Position numbers and translations under genes: made by a program. Of a stretch of 32,736 nucleotides of DNA, positions 25,924-32,736 are shown in pieces (positions within the stretch are counted from its first letter, which is position 1; the number at the start of each line of letters is the position of its first letter). Source of the stretch: Synergistaceae bacterium (GTDB lineage: Bacteria > Synergistota > Synergistia > Synergistales > Aminobacteriaceae); contig JAISUO010000006.1 in the NCBI GenBank assembly GCA_031272035.1, positions 1 to 32,736 of the forward strand, read 5' to 3'. The notes under the pieces were generated by a model. The model made no database searches. It had not been told where the DNA came from and saw nothing but the letters and a program-made list of their open reading frames with translations.

Positions 25924-26922
25924 ATGAATCAATCGATGAGCGAAAACATTTTAGAAATCAGGAATCTGAGCATTACATACGTAACAAAGGACCTCGGTAC
26001 CTGTTACGCCGTCAATGACGTCAGCTTCTCGCTCCCAAAGGGCCATACGCTCGGCCTCGTCGGTGAAACGGGCGCGGGTAAAACGACCATTGCCAAAGGA
26101 ATTCTCAGGCTTTTGCCGAAGCCTCAGGGGCGCGTGACGAGCGGCACCGTGCTGTTCGGCGGAGAGGATCTGTATAAAAAGAGCGAAATCGCCATGCGGA
26201 GCGTCCGCGGCAAACAGATTTCCATGATATTCCAGGATCCCATGACCGCGCTGAACCCGATCGACACCGTCGGAGACCAGATCGCCGAGGTCATTCGTCT
26301 GCATTCGAAAATCAGCAGGAAGGAAGCGTTTCTCCGCACGGTGGAAATTCTCAAAATGGTGGGCATTCCCGGAGAACGCGGCGTCGAATACCCCCATCAG
26401 TTCTCAGGGGGCATGAAACAACGCGTGGTCATCGCCATAGCCCTTGCCTGTTCTCCCGAGCTGCTGATCGCGGACGAGCCCACCACGGCGCTTGACGTGA
26501 CGATTCAGGCGCAGGTGCTGGACATGATGAACGAACTCAGGGAACAGCTCGGAACCTCCATGATCCTGATCACCCACGATCTTGGCGTCGTCGCGGAGAT
26601 GTGCGACGAGGTCGCGATCATCTACGCGGGCGAAATCGTTGAAATTGGCAGCGCGCGCGACATCTTCAAACATATGGCGCATCCCTATACAATCGGGTTG
26701 TTCGAATCGTTGCCCGACCTGACGTCCAAAAGCAGGCGCCTGAAGCTGATTCCCGGCCTTATGCCCGACCCGACGGCTCTTCCGGAGGGCTGCAAATTTG
26801 CGCCGCGCTGTTCCCGCCGCTCGACGGCCTGCGAAGAGGCGGCGGTTCAGCTGAGGGAAATATCGCCCGGACACTGTTGCCGTTGTCTGCAGCCACGGCG
26901 CATGAAGGAGCAGGTATCTTGA
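25924..26922 (+). CDS. Oligopeptide/dipeptide ABC transporter ATPase (DppD/OppD type)
   Basis: The 332-residue ATPase has Walker [10 protein letters not shown] (47-55), Q-loop [10 protein letters not shown], signature FSGGMKQR (160-167) and Walker [13 protein letters not shown]. The C-terminal oligopeptide extension carries [12 protein letters not shown] and a following Cys pair that could bind an Fe-S cluster as in many DppD/F proteins. It pairs with the next ATPase. ATG 25924 has AGAGGG upstream; an ATG at 25891 is also open. Confidence 0.95.
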   Translation: MNQSMSENILEIRNLSITYVTKDLGTCYAVNDVSFSLPKGHTLGLVGETGAGKTTIAKGILRLLPKPQGRVTSGTVLFGGEDLYKKSEIAMRSVRGKQISMIFQDPMTALNPIDTVGDQIAEVIRLHSKISRKEAFLRTVEILKMVGIPGERGVEYPHQFSGGMKQRVVIAIALACSPELLIADEPTTALDVTIQAQVLDMMNELREQLGTSMILITHDLGVVAEMCDEVAIIYAGEIVEIGSARDIFKHMAHPYTIGLFESLPDLTSKSRRLKLIPGLMPDPTALPEGCKFAPRCSRRSTACEEAAVQLREISPGHCCRCLQPRRMKEQVS

Positions 26923-27881
26923 GTATCATACTCGAAGTGAAGAACCTGAAAAAGTATTTTAAGGTGAACGCGGGCTTTCTGCACGCGGTGGACGGCGTGA
27001 GTTTTCAGATTGAGGAAGGGCAGACGCTGGGCGTGGTCGGAGAATCCGGCTGCGGTAAATCCACGCTGGGCCGTGTGGTGCTGCACCTGCTGGACAACAC
27101 CGACGGACAGATCCTGTACCGCGGCGAGGACATCACGAACGTCAGCCGTACAAAACTTTCTGAACTGCGGCGAGAAATGCAGATCATTTTTCAGGATCCT
27201 TTTTCTTCGCTGAACCCGCGCATGACGGTGTTTCAGACTATTGCGGAGCCCATGCAGATAGCGGGCGGCTGTACGCGGGCACAGATCGAGGAACGCGTCT
27301 CCGAAATGATGGACATCGTTGGATTGTCCAGGCGTTTTGTCAACACCTACCCCCATGAACTGGACGGCGGACGCCGCCAGCGTATCGGGATTGCCCGCGC
27401 GCTGGTGCTGAATCCGAAATTCGTGGTTTGTGACGAACCCGTCTCAGCGCTGGACGTGTCCATTCAGGCGCAGGTACTCAATCTGATGCTTGATATTCAG
27501 GAAAGCATCGGCCTGACCTATATCTTCATAACGCACGATCTGTCTGTGGTCAAATATATCAGCAACGACATCATGGTCATGTATCTTGGCCAGGTGGTTG
27601 AAAAAGCCCCGTCGGAAGAGCTGTTTCTGCATCGTTACCATCCTTATACGCGCGCGCTGATCGCGGCGGTCCCCGTACCGGACACAGACCGCAAGCGTGA
27701 GCGCATCCGGCTCAGAGGAGAGGTGACTTCCCCCGTAAACCCGAAGCCCGGCTGCCGCTTTGCCGCGAGATGCACGGACGCGAAACCCGACTGCTTTGTG
27801 AACGACCCGAAGATGGAGGAGATCACACCAAAGCATTTCGTGCGCTGCCACTGTGTTCGGGAGATCAGCCAGGGAGTATGA
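26919..27881 (+). CDS. Oligopeptide/dipeptide ABC transporter ATPase (DppF/OppF type), unusual signature
   Basis: The 320-residue ATPase has Walker [10 protein letters not shown] (41-49), Q-loop [10 protein letters not shown], Walker [12 protein letters not shown] and switch His in FITHDLS. The C-terminal Cys-containing extension is present ([14 protein letters not shown]). The ABC signature reads [10 protein letters not shown] (146-155) where DppF proteins nearly always have SGGQ: the Ser that contacts ATP is Asp and the Gln is Arg. I chose TTG 26919, which overlaps the previous stop and follows GGAG; other starts are less supported. Confidence 0.93.
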   Translation: MSIILEVKNLKKYFKVNAGFLHAVDGVSFQIEEGQTLGVVGESGCGKSTLGRVVLHLLDNTDGQILYRGEDITNVSRTKLSELRREMQIIFQDPFSSLNPRMTVFQTIAEPMQIAGGCTRAQIEERVSEMMDIVGLSRRFVNTYPHELDGGRRQRIGIARALVLNPKFVVCDEPVSALDVSIQAQVLNLMLDIQESIGLTYIFITHDLSVVKYISNDIMVMYLGQVVEKAPSEELFLHRYHPYTRALIAAVPVPDTDRKRERIRLRGEVTSPVNPKPGCRFAARCTDAKPDCFVNDPKMEEITPKHFVRCHCVREISQGV

Positions 27882-27915
27882 CGCGGTGTTGCCAGCCACT
27901 GGAAAGGACAGGAAA

Positions 27916-29427
27916 ATGAAACCGTCTTTACCCGAACTGAGAGAATATGCGAAAGGATACCAGCTGGTTCCCGTTTATAAAACGATTGAAACAGGCCGCC
28001 GGTCGCCTGTCGATGTGCTGCGTCAGTTAAAAATTCGCAATAATCAGCTGTTTATGCTCGAACATACGGGCAACGATGATTTCGGCAACGTGGTTCGTGG
28101 CCGCTATTCCTATATTGGATACGCGCCCCCGCTGGAGGTTTCCTGTGTGGATCATACCGTGAAGATCACGACGGCACAGACCTCCTTTTCTTTCGATGCG
28201 GAAGCCCCCATTGATTTTCTGCGTAATATCCTTGCTCAAAACACGGCGCCCAGGCTGCCTGGCCTGCCGCCTTTCTTCGGTGGATTTGCGGGATATTTTT
28301 CCTATGAATATATCCATCTGAGCGAACCCTCATGCCATTTTTGTACGGATAATATTGAAGGTTTCCGTGATTTTGATTTGATGCTTTTTAACAGACTGTA
28401 TGTATTTGACTGGAAAGAACGTCTGCTATATTTAATTTGCAATATATCAACCCGTTCACTGGAAAGAAATTATCAGGAAGCTGTCTATATTTTAGACGAT
28501 ATGGAACGTCTCCTCCAGCAGACGTTTGAGCCAGGTAAAAACGAATGGAAACCGCTGCGTCTGCTGGGCGGATTTTCCAGCATCCATCAAAAAGACGCTT
28601 ATATTGAAATGGTGGAAAAAGCGAAGCGCCGCATTCGTCAGGGCGACGTGGCGCAGATCGTGCTTACGAATGGGAAAAAGGCCAGAGCGGAAGGAAATCT
28701 GATCGATACGTTTGATATCCTCCGGAAAACGGATCCAACCCGATACATGTGCTACTTCTCCTCGGAGGATGTGGAAGCCGCCATGGCGTCGCCCGAGCCG
28801 ATCGCAAGACTGCAGGGCGGGACGGTCATGACGGAGCGTTTGGCCGGAAGCTGTGCCAGAGGCGCCACTCCTGAAGAGGACAGGGCGCGGGAGGAGGCGC
28901 TGCGAGCCGACCCGAAAGCGGTGGATGAACACAATATGCTGGTGGACGATTCAAGAAATGAATTTGGATATATAAGCAAAATCGGTACCGTTGCCGTCAG
29001 TGGGTATCTGAACGTCGTCCGCTGCTCGCGGGTCATGCATTTGGCCACAACCGTAACGGGAACGTTGAAAGAGGGCATGACCGCATTGGACGTTATCGGC
29101 GCGATCGTGCCCTCCGGTGCCGTTTCCGGCGCTCCGAAAATCCGGTCCTGCGAGGTCATCAACGAAATCGAGCGGGAACGCAGAGGAATATACGGAGCCG
29201 CGTTTGGTTACACAGGTTTGGATGGAGACGCGGACTTTTTCGTCTTTATCCGGTCGGCCTTCCTGAAGGATGGAGAACTCGTCGTGAGGGCCGGCGGGGG
29301 CATTGTCATCGACAGCGTGCCGGAAGAGGAATATAACGAATGCATGCTCAAAGCGGAAGCCGTACTTGGCGCCATCAGGCTTGCGACGGAGGGAAAAGAG
29401 AATGATTCTCCTGATCGACAATTATGA
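27916..29427 (+). CDS. Divergent anthranilate synthase component I-like enzyme
   Basis: The 503-residue protein belongs to the chorismate-utilising TrpE/PabB family, with an N-terminal Anth_synt_I_N region (about 15-170) and a chorismate-binding domain (about 225-490). Conserved features include RGATPEED (315-322), Glu338-His339, His375 in RVMHLATTV, PSGAVSGAPKIR and GGIVIDSVPEEEY. Ala310 in LAGS favours TrpE-like over PabB (Lys) chemistry. Several motifs are off-type: the feedback site LLES reads MLEH, RND reads RNE, PIAGT reads RLAGS, and the QVVLSQR segment reads QIVLTNG. It follows the peptide ABC genes by 34 bases and overlaps the trpG-like gene. Anthranilate formation is likely but unproven. 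Confidence 0.85.
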   Translation: MKPSLPELREYAKGYQLVPVYKTIETGRRSPVDVLRQLKIRNNQLFMLEHTGNDDFGNVVRGRYSYIGYAPPLEVSCVDHTVKITTAQTSFSFDAEAPIDFLRNILAQNTAPRLPGLPPFFGGFAGYFSYEYIHLSEPSCHFCTDNIEGFRDFDLMLFNRLYVFDWKERLLYLICNISTRSLERNYQEAVYILDDMERLLQQTFEPGKNEWKPLRLLGGFSSIHQKDAYIEMVEKAKRRIRQGDVAQIVLTNGKKARAEGNLIDTFDILRKTDPTRYMCYFSSEDVEAAMASPEPIARLQGGTVMTERLAGSCARGATPEEDRAREEALRADPKAVDEHNMLVDDSRNEFGYISKIGTVAVSGYLNVVRCSRVMHLATTVTGTLKEGMTALDVIGAIVPSGAVSGAPKIRSCEVINEIERERRGIYGAAFGYTGLDGDADFFVFIRSAFLKDGELVVRAGGGIVIDSVPEEEYNECMLKAEAVLGAIRLATEGKENDSPDRQL

Positions 29428-30028
29428 CGGCTGTGCAAATAATATTTATCAACTGGCTGGACAGGTAAATTCAGATATTCGAATTGTCCGAAATGATCGA
29501 CTGGAAATGGAAGATATTCAGAGGATGGCCCCTTCCCATATCATCATCTCCGGAGGAAGCGCCGCACCGGAAATGGCCGGAAACGGGATGGATACTGTAA
29601 GAACTTTTGCCGGGCGGATTCCGATTCTGGGAATTTGTCTGGGCTATCGAATCATCTGCGCCGTTTACGGCGGTAAATGCACTCAAATGGAAAAAATTAT
29701 GCAGGGAAAACGCTCTTTGGTCAAAACAGAACATGCATCCGACCTCTTTAACGGAGTGCCAGACGCCTTTTATGCCGGATTTTATCATTCCTGGACCGTT
29801 TTGGAAAAAGACATTCCTGAAAGCTTCCACATCATCGCCAGAAGCGAAGACGACGTCGTTGGAATTGCGCATGGAACATTGGCCATTTTCGGATTGCAGT
29901 TCCATCCGGAATCCTTTCTCTCCGAGTATGGAGAAGTAATTTTGCGAAATTTTTTGCAGATGCGCCCAAACGGACAGCCTGACTCCGGCTGCGGAGTCGA
30001 TGACTTCAAATTTCCGGCTTCATCTTGA
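29402..30028 (+). CDS. Divergent TrpG-type glutamine amidotransferase
   Basis: This is a 208-residue class I glutamine amidotransferase. The catalytic triad is present: Cys79 in GICLGY, His168 and Glu170 in FHPESF. It should supply ammonia to the TrpE-like partner, whose gene it overlaps by 26 bases. Unusual points: the oxyanion-hole loop SPGPG reads SGGSA (50-54), CLGHQ reads CLGYR, and the opening DNYDSFTYN reads DNYDGCANN. About 20 extra residues form the C-terminus. GGAGG precedes the ATG by about nine bases. Glutaminase activity is possible, but the lost PGPG loop is a warning. Confidence 0.85.
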   Translation: MILLIDNYDGCANNIYQLAGQVNSDIRIVRNDRLEMEDIQRMAPSHIIISGGSAAPEMAGNGMDTVRTFAGRIPILGICLGYRIICAVYGGKCTQMEKIMQGKRSLVKTEHASDLFNGVPDAFYAGFYHSWTVLEKDIPESFHIIARSEDDVVGIAHGTLAIFGLQFHPESFLSEYGEVILRNFLQMRPNGQPDSGCGVDDFKFPASS

Positions 30029-30053
30029 CAAAGGGACTTCTTCGGTTTATAAA
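30025..30053 (+). promoter_or_regulatory. Strong promoter before the DAHP-synthase leader
   Basis: A perfect TTGACA (30025-30030) and TATAAA (30048-30053) are separated by 17 bases, the optimal sigma70 spacing. It overlaps the stop codon of the trpG-like gene and makes the downstream pair an independent unit. Confidence 0.75.
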
Positions 30054-30087
30054 TTATTTCATTACAGGTGGAAGAGGTATTGAAGAT

Positions 30088-30192
30088 ATGGCGTTGTACC
30101 AGGCGGCAGTTCAGGGAAACAGCTTTTATGTCGTGGGGTTCTCCTTTAGAAGCACAGATCTCGGTTTGCAGGAGATCTGTGCAGTGGGTTGA
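30088..30192 (+). CDS. Small leader ORF (34 residues)
   Basis: ATG 30088 has AGAGGT (30073-30078) nine bases upstream, and the frame ends at TGA 30190-30192. The middle reads NSFYVVGFSFRSTD, with three Phe and one Tyr codon in eight positions just before a strong hairpin. A Phe/Tyr leader peptide would suit the downstream aromatic genes. The segment GFSFRSTDLGLQE also resembles the start of glutamyl-tRNA reductases, so a degraded gene fragment is an alternative. Confidence 0.4.
   Translation: MALYQAAVQGNSFYVVGFSFRSTDLGLQEICAVG
30152..30182 (+). promoter_or_regulatory. Leader hairpin
   Basis: GCACAGATCTC (30152-30162) and GAGATCTGTGC (30172-30182) pair perfectly over eleven bases around a nine-base loop, inside the small leader ORF and directly after its Phe codons. 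No T-run follows, so it is a pause or regulatory stem rather than a terminator. Confidence 0.7.
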
Positions 30193-30247
30193 TGACCCCG
30201 GGTTGTCGCAGCTAAAAAAACAGGACAACAAAGCACATATTGAATGT

Positions 30248-30281
30248 AAAGCCGGGATTCGAAAGGGGATCCCGGCTTTTT
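30248..30281 (+). terminator. Intrinsic terminator in the leader (putative attenuator)
   Basis: AAAGCCGGGAT (30248-30258) pairs with ATCCCGGCTTT (30269-30279) over eleven bases and is followed by T residues. It lies 35 bases before the DAHP-synthase-like start and downstream of a promoter, so read-through must be controlled or partial. Confidence 0.88.
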
Positions 30282-30315
30282 AATTGAGTTAATAATATCT
30301 AACGGGGGGCTTGGA

Positions 30316-31335
30316 ATGATAATCATACTGAAGCCGGAAGCTACGCAGGAACAGATCGATTCTGTCAAAAACGAGATGGCGCAAAAGAAGATTCTGGCTC
30401 AGGAAATACAGGGTGAAACCGCCAGGATGATCGGGCTTGCCGGCGACATATCCGCTGTTCCCGTCGATATGCTGACTCGCCGCGAATATGTGGAACGGAT
30501 CGTCAGAGTCTCCGAGCCGTACAAACTTGCCGGTCGGCATTTTCATCCTCAGGATACCGTGGTGGAGCTGCCCGGCGGTCAAAAAATCGGAGGAGGAAGT
30601 CTCGCCGTCATTGCCGGCCCCTGTGTAGCGGAAAACGAGGAACAGATTCTGTCCATCGCGCGGGATGTCAAACTTTCCGGTGCGGATTTTTTGCTGGGAG
30701 GGGCCTTTAAGCCTCGCAGTTCGCCTTATTCATTCCAGGGACTCGGATTGAAGGCTCTGCCTCTTTTGAAAATTGCCCGTGAAAAAACAGGATTACCCAT
30801 CGTTACCGAGATTGTATCCCAGGAACACTGTGAAATTTTCGCGGCGGATGTCGACGTCATCCAGGTGGGGGCGCAAAATATGCAGAATTTTCCCCTGCTG
30901 ATGGAAGCGGGCAGAATTGGAAAACCCGTCATTCTGAAGCGAGGTCCCTCCTGCACCCTTGATGAAATGCTGCAGGCAGTGGACTATATTCTCCGAAGCG
31001 GAGGAAGCCAGGTCGTCCTCTGCGAGGGAGGAATTCGTACCTTCGAAACGGCGACTCGAAATACTCTCGACCTTTCTGCCGTGGCGATTCTTAAAAAAAG
31101 ATCGCATTTGCCGGTTATTGTGGACCCCTCGGACGGAACGGGACGCTGGGACCTTGTCGTTCCCATGGCGACGGCAGCGGTAGCGGCAGGGGCGGACGGC
31201 CTGTCAATCGAAGTCCATAACCAGCCGGAAAAAGCGCTTTGTAACGGTCAGCAGGCTATAACGCCTTTTCTTTTCAACCAGCTGATGCAAAAAGTTAAAA
31301 AACTGCATAACTTCAAATTAAATTCAGAAGCGTAA
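30316..31335 (+). CDS. DAHP synthase-like protein (type I-beta) with altered active site
   Basis: The 339-residue protein has a ferredoxin-like regulatory domain (about 1-70) and a TIM-barrel aldolase domain (about 85-330), like the Thermotoga-type DAHP synthase that condenses PEP and erythrose 4-phosphate. Conserved parts include GPC (101-103), KPRSSPYSFQG, QVGAQNMQNF, LKRG, RTFE and IEVH. Of the four metal ligands expected at C102/H272/E298/D309 of the Thermotoga enzyme, Cys103 and Glu299 are kept, while the others are Asp273 (VDPSDG) and Asn310 (CNGQQ). ERG of the phosphate site reads EGG (237-239). Activity may be altered or lost. A leader with a terminator precedes it. Confidence 0.85.
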   Translation: MIIILKPEATQEQIDSVKNEMAQKKILAQEIQGETARMIGLAGDISAVPVDMLTRREYVERIVRVSEPYKLAGRHFHPQDTVVELPGGQKIGGGSLAVIAGPCVAENEEQILSIARDVKLSGADFLLGGAFKPRSSPYSFQGLGLKALPLLKIAREKTGLPIVTEIVSQEHCEIFAADVDVIQVGAQNMQNFPLLMEAGRIGKPVILKRGPSCTLDEMLQAVDYILRSGGSQVVLCEGGIRTFETATRNTLDLSAVAILKKRSHLPVIVDPSDGTGRWDLVVPMATAAVAAGADGLSIEVHNQPEKALCNGQQAITPFLFNQLMQKVKKLHNFKLNSEA

Positions 31336-31354
31336 AAAAATGGAGGAGAATAAA

Positions 31355-32482
31355 ATGATCAGCAGGGAACGACTGAACCCTTTGCGTAAGCGCATCACCG
31401 AAATCGACAGCCAGCTCATACCGCTTTGCGCGGAACGGATGAAAATTGCCCGGGAGGTGGCGATGGTTAAAATTGGAGAAAACATGGCCATTCTGGACGA
31501 AAATCGTGAACAGGAGGTTGTGGAGCGCGCCCTCGCCCTTGCAGACGGAGAGCTGAAAAGTGAAATTTCTCTGTTGATGCGCTCTATTTTGGCCCTGTCG
31601 AGAAAACATCAGCGCAGCCAAATGCTGCAGGGCGCATCGTCGTTACTGCTTCCGGCGCGCCCGTCCGTCCGCGAAAACGTCACCTGTGCCTTTCAGGGAG
31701 CGCCCGGCTCCTGGAGCGAACAGGCCCTGATAAAACTCTTTCCGGAGGCGTCCCGTCTGCAGGTCGACCTTCCCGAAGACGTGTTCCTCGCTGTAAAAGA
31801 GGGACGTGTGAATTACGGCGTTATCGCCATAGAAAACTCACAGACAGGGGCCATAGGGGAAACCTACGACCTGCTCAGGCAATATGGCTGCTTTATCGTC
31901 GGACGTACGGAAATAGAGATTCGTCAGTGTCTTTTGGCTCCTCAGGGAACAAAACCTGCAGACGTCCGCAGGGTTTTTTCTCATCCTGACGATTTCAAAC
32001 AGTGCGGACATTTTCTGAGAGACCGCGCCTGGGATCTGACCGCCTGCCGGGACACCGCCGAAGCGGCGAAAATCACCGCCGAAGCCAATGACAACCGAAC
32101 CGCGGCCATCGGTTCCCAATACGTCGCTCAACTCCATAACCTCACGGTGCTCGTTTCGGACGTCATGGATTCTGAGGATAACCGGACGGCTTTCGTCGTC
32201 ATTGCCACGGCGCCGGAATACGACGAAAGCTCCAACCTCATCTCCATCACTTTTTCGACGGAACACCGCGCCGGAGCGCTCTGTGAAACGCTGATGCCCT
32301 TCATGGCTCAGGGCATCAACCTGAGAAGAATAGAATCCCGACCTTCTTCAGGACCCGACAGTTATCGTTTTTTCGCGGAACTTGAGGGCAATATTCTGAA
32401 CGCCGACATGGTCTCGACCCTGCAACAGGCAATGGCCTCCTGCAGATACCTGGAGGTCATCGGCTGTTATAAAAGCGTGTGA
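31355..32482 (+). CDS. pheA: Bifunctional chorismate mutase / prephenate dehydratase-like protein
   Basis: The 375-residue protein has an AroQ chorismate mutase domain (1-90), a prephenate dehydratase-like domain (about 108-285) and an ACT domain (about 293-372). Mutase residues Arg11, Arg28, Lys39, Asp48, Arg51 and Glu52 sit exactly as in E. coli PheA, so this activity looks intact. In the dehydratase part IENSQTG, SHPDDFKQC and DTAEAAK are kept, but the catalytic TRF motif is Thr278-Ala279-Phe280. The ACT domain keeps GALCE and ESRP, the Phe-binding motifs. ATG 31355 has GGAGG eight bases upstream; ATG 31340 is possible. It follows the DAHP-synthase-like gene directly. Confidence 0.9.
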   Translation: MISRERLNPLRKRITEIDSQLIPLCAERMKIAREVAMVKIGENMAILDENREQEVVERALALADGELKSEISLLMRSILALSRKHQRSQMLQGASSLLLPARPSVRENVTCAFQGAPGSWSEQALIKLFPEASRLQVDLPEDVFLAVKEGRVNYGVIAIENSQTGAIGETYDLLRQYGCFIVGRTEIEIRQCLLAPQGTKPADVRRVFSHPDDFKQCGHFLRDRAWDLTACRDTAEAAKITAEANDNRTAAIGSQYVAQLHNLTVLVSDVMDSEDNRTAFVVIATAPEYDESSNLISITFSTEHRAGALCETLMPFMAQGINLRRIESRPSSGPDSYRFFAELEGNILNADMVSTLQQAMASCRYLEVIGCYKSV

Positions 32483-32526
32483 TTTTTGACTTTGGTATTT
32501 GGTTCTGAAGACACAAGGGAGATTCG

Positions 32527-32572
32527 TACCAATAGCTTCTTTATTAACGCTTGATTGAAAGCAGATTGGTAT
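32527..32572. repeat. Truncated relative of the MITE-like element
   Basis: Bases 32532-32572 match the right arm of the 17218-17372 element at 35 of 41 positions. The copy ends in ATTGGTA and begins with its inverse TACCAAT (32527-32533), so it looks like an internally deleted form. Like the full copy it lies between the 3' ends of convergent genes. Confidence 0.65.
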
Positions 32573-32589
32573 CATCCCTCATGATCAGG

Positions 32590-32736
32590 TCAGACGAAGA
32601 GCTGATGCGCAATTTCAACGCAGATTCGCTGAAGTTCCGGAATGAGAGCGAGGGCCTTTTCCTCAGTGAAGCGCAGGGCGGGGCCTGCCAGAGAAAAGGC
32701 GTAGACGGCATTGCCCTGCCAGTCGAAGATTGGAAC
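32590..32736 (-). CDS. IclR-family transcriptional regulator, C-terminal fragment
   Basis: The minus-strand frame runs off the right edge and ends at TGA 32590-32592, giving 48 residues. It reads VPIFDWQGNAVYAFSLAGPA then a helix ELQRICVEIAHQLF, which is how the IclR effector-binding domain ends (P-V/I-F-D-x-x-G, A-x-S-x-x-G-P, final helix). IclR proteins sense small carboxylic or aromatic metabolites. It converges on the pheA-like gene, so it may or may not control that cluster. Confidence 0.75.
   Translation of the reverse strand, partial: VPIFDWQGNAVYAFSLAGPALRFTEEKALALIPELQRICVEIAHQLFV

Noticed and set aside
30068-30283. 71-codon GTG frame in the leader before the DAHP-synthase-like gene
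   Set aside because: It runs through the terminator stem. The ATG frame at 30088 has the better-placed ribosome site.
1-32736. CRISPR array or intact transposase gene
   Set aside because: I found no regularly spaced repeats, cas genes or transposase-like frames on either strand.

Overview
The window looks like chromosomal DNA of a Gram-negative anaerobe. It is mostly GC-rich, with many GTG/TTG starts and clear Shine-Dalgarno sites. Gene content (FeoAB with a DtxR-type regulator, a SprA-like putative protease, several amino-acid and peptide ABC systems, an L-threonine aldolase-like enzyme) fits an amino-acid-fermenting lineage such as Synergistota. That placement is inference; no rRNA or marker phylogeny is available here.

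Layout. The left end holds the tail of a probable M20 peptidase, then an orphan DegS-type histidine kinase. Next, on the minus strand, is an iron-uptake block: a DtxR/FeoA-fusion regulator, then feoA-feoB and a 45-residue FeoB-associated Cys-rich membrane protein. Then come a MATE exporter, a SprA-related putative metalloprotease with an internal repeat, an alpha/beta hydrolase plus threonine-aldolase-like pair, and an AT-rich, probably acquired PH/SHOCT membrane protein. alaS-ruvX follows, then a bacterial-PH membrane protein, a lone MacB-type permease, a receiver/Hpt phosphorelay pair, a polar amino-acid ABC importer (ATPase-permease-binding protein), and a tRNA-Leu/fMet/Met cluster with its own promoter and terminator.

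Right third. A five-gene oligopeptide/dipeptide ABC operon runs directly into trpE-like and trpG-like genes. After a new promoter and a leader with a small ORF, a strong hairpin and an intrinsic terminator come a DAHP-synthase-like gene and a chorismate mutase/prephenate-dehydratase-like gene. No trpDCFBA genes are present. All four enzymes carry substitutions at normally conserved motifs: DAHP synthase metal ligands H to D and D to N, and ERG to EGG; prephenate dehydratase TRF to TAF; TrpG PGPG loop lost; TrpE LLES and RND motifs altered. The chorismate mutase catalytic residues are intact. I infer a specialised chorismate-derived pathway or regulatory branch linked to peptide transport, and consider it the best candidate here for an undescribed system. 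An IclR-family regulator converges on it from the right edge.

A MITE-like element with inverted-repeat ends lies between the convergent macB-like and Hpt genes. A shorter relative lies between the convergent pheA-like and iclR-like genes.
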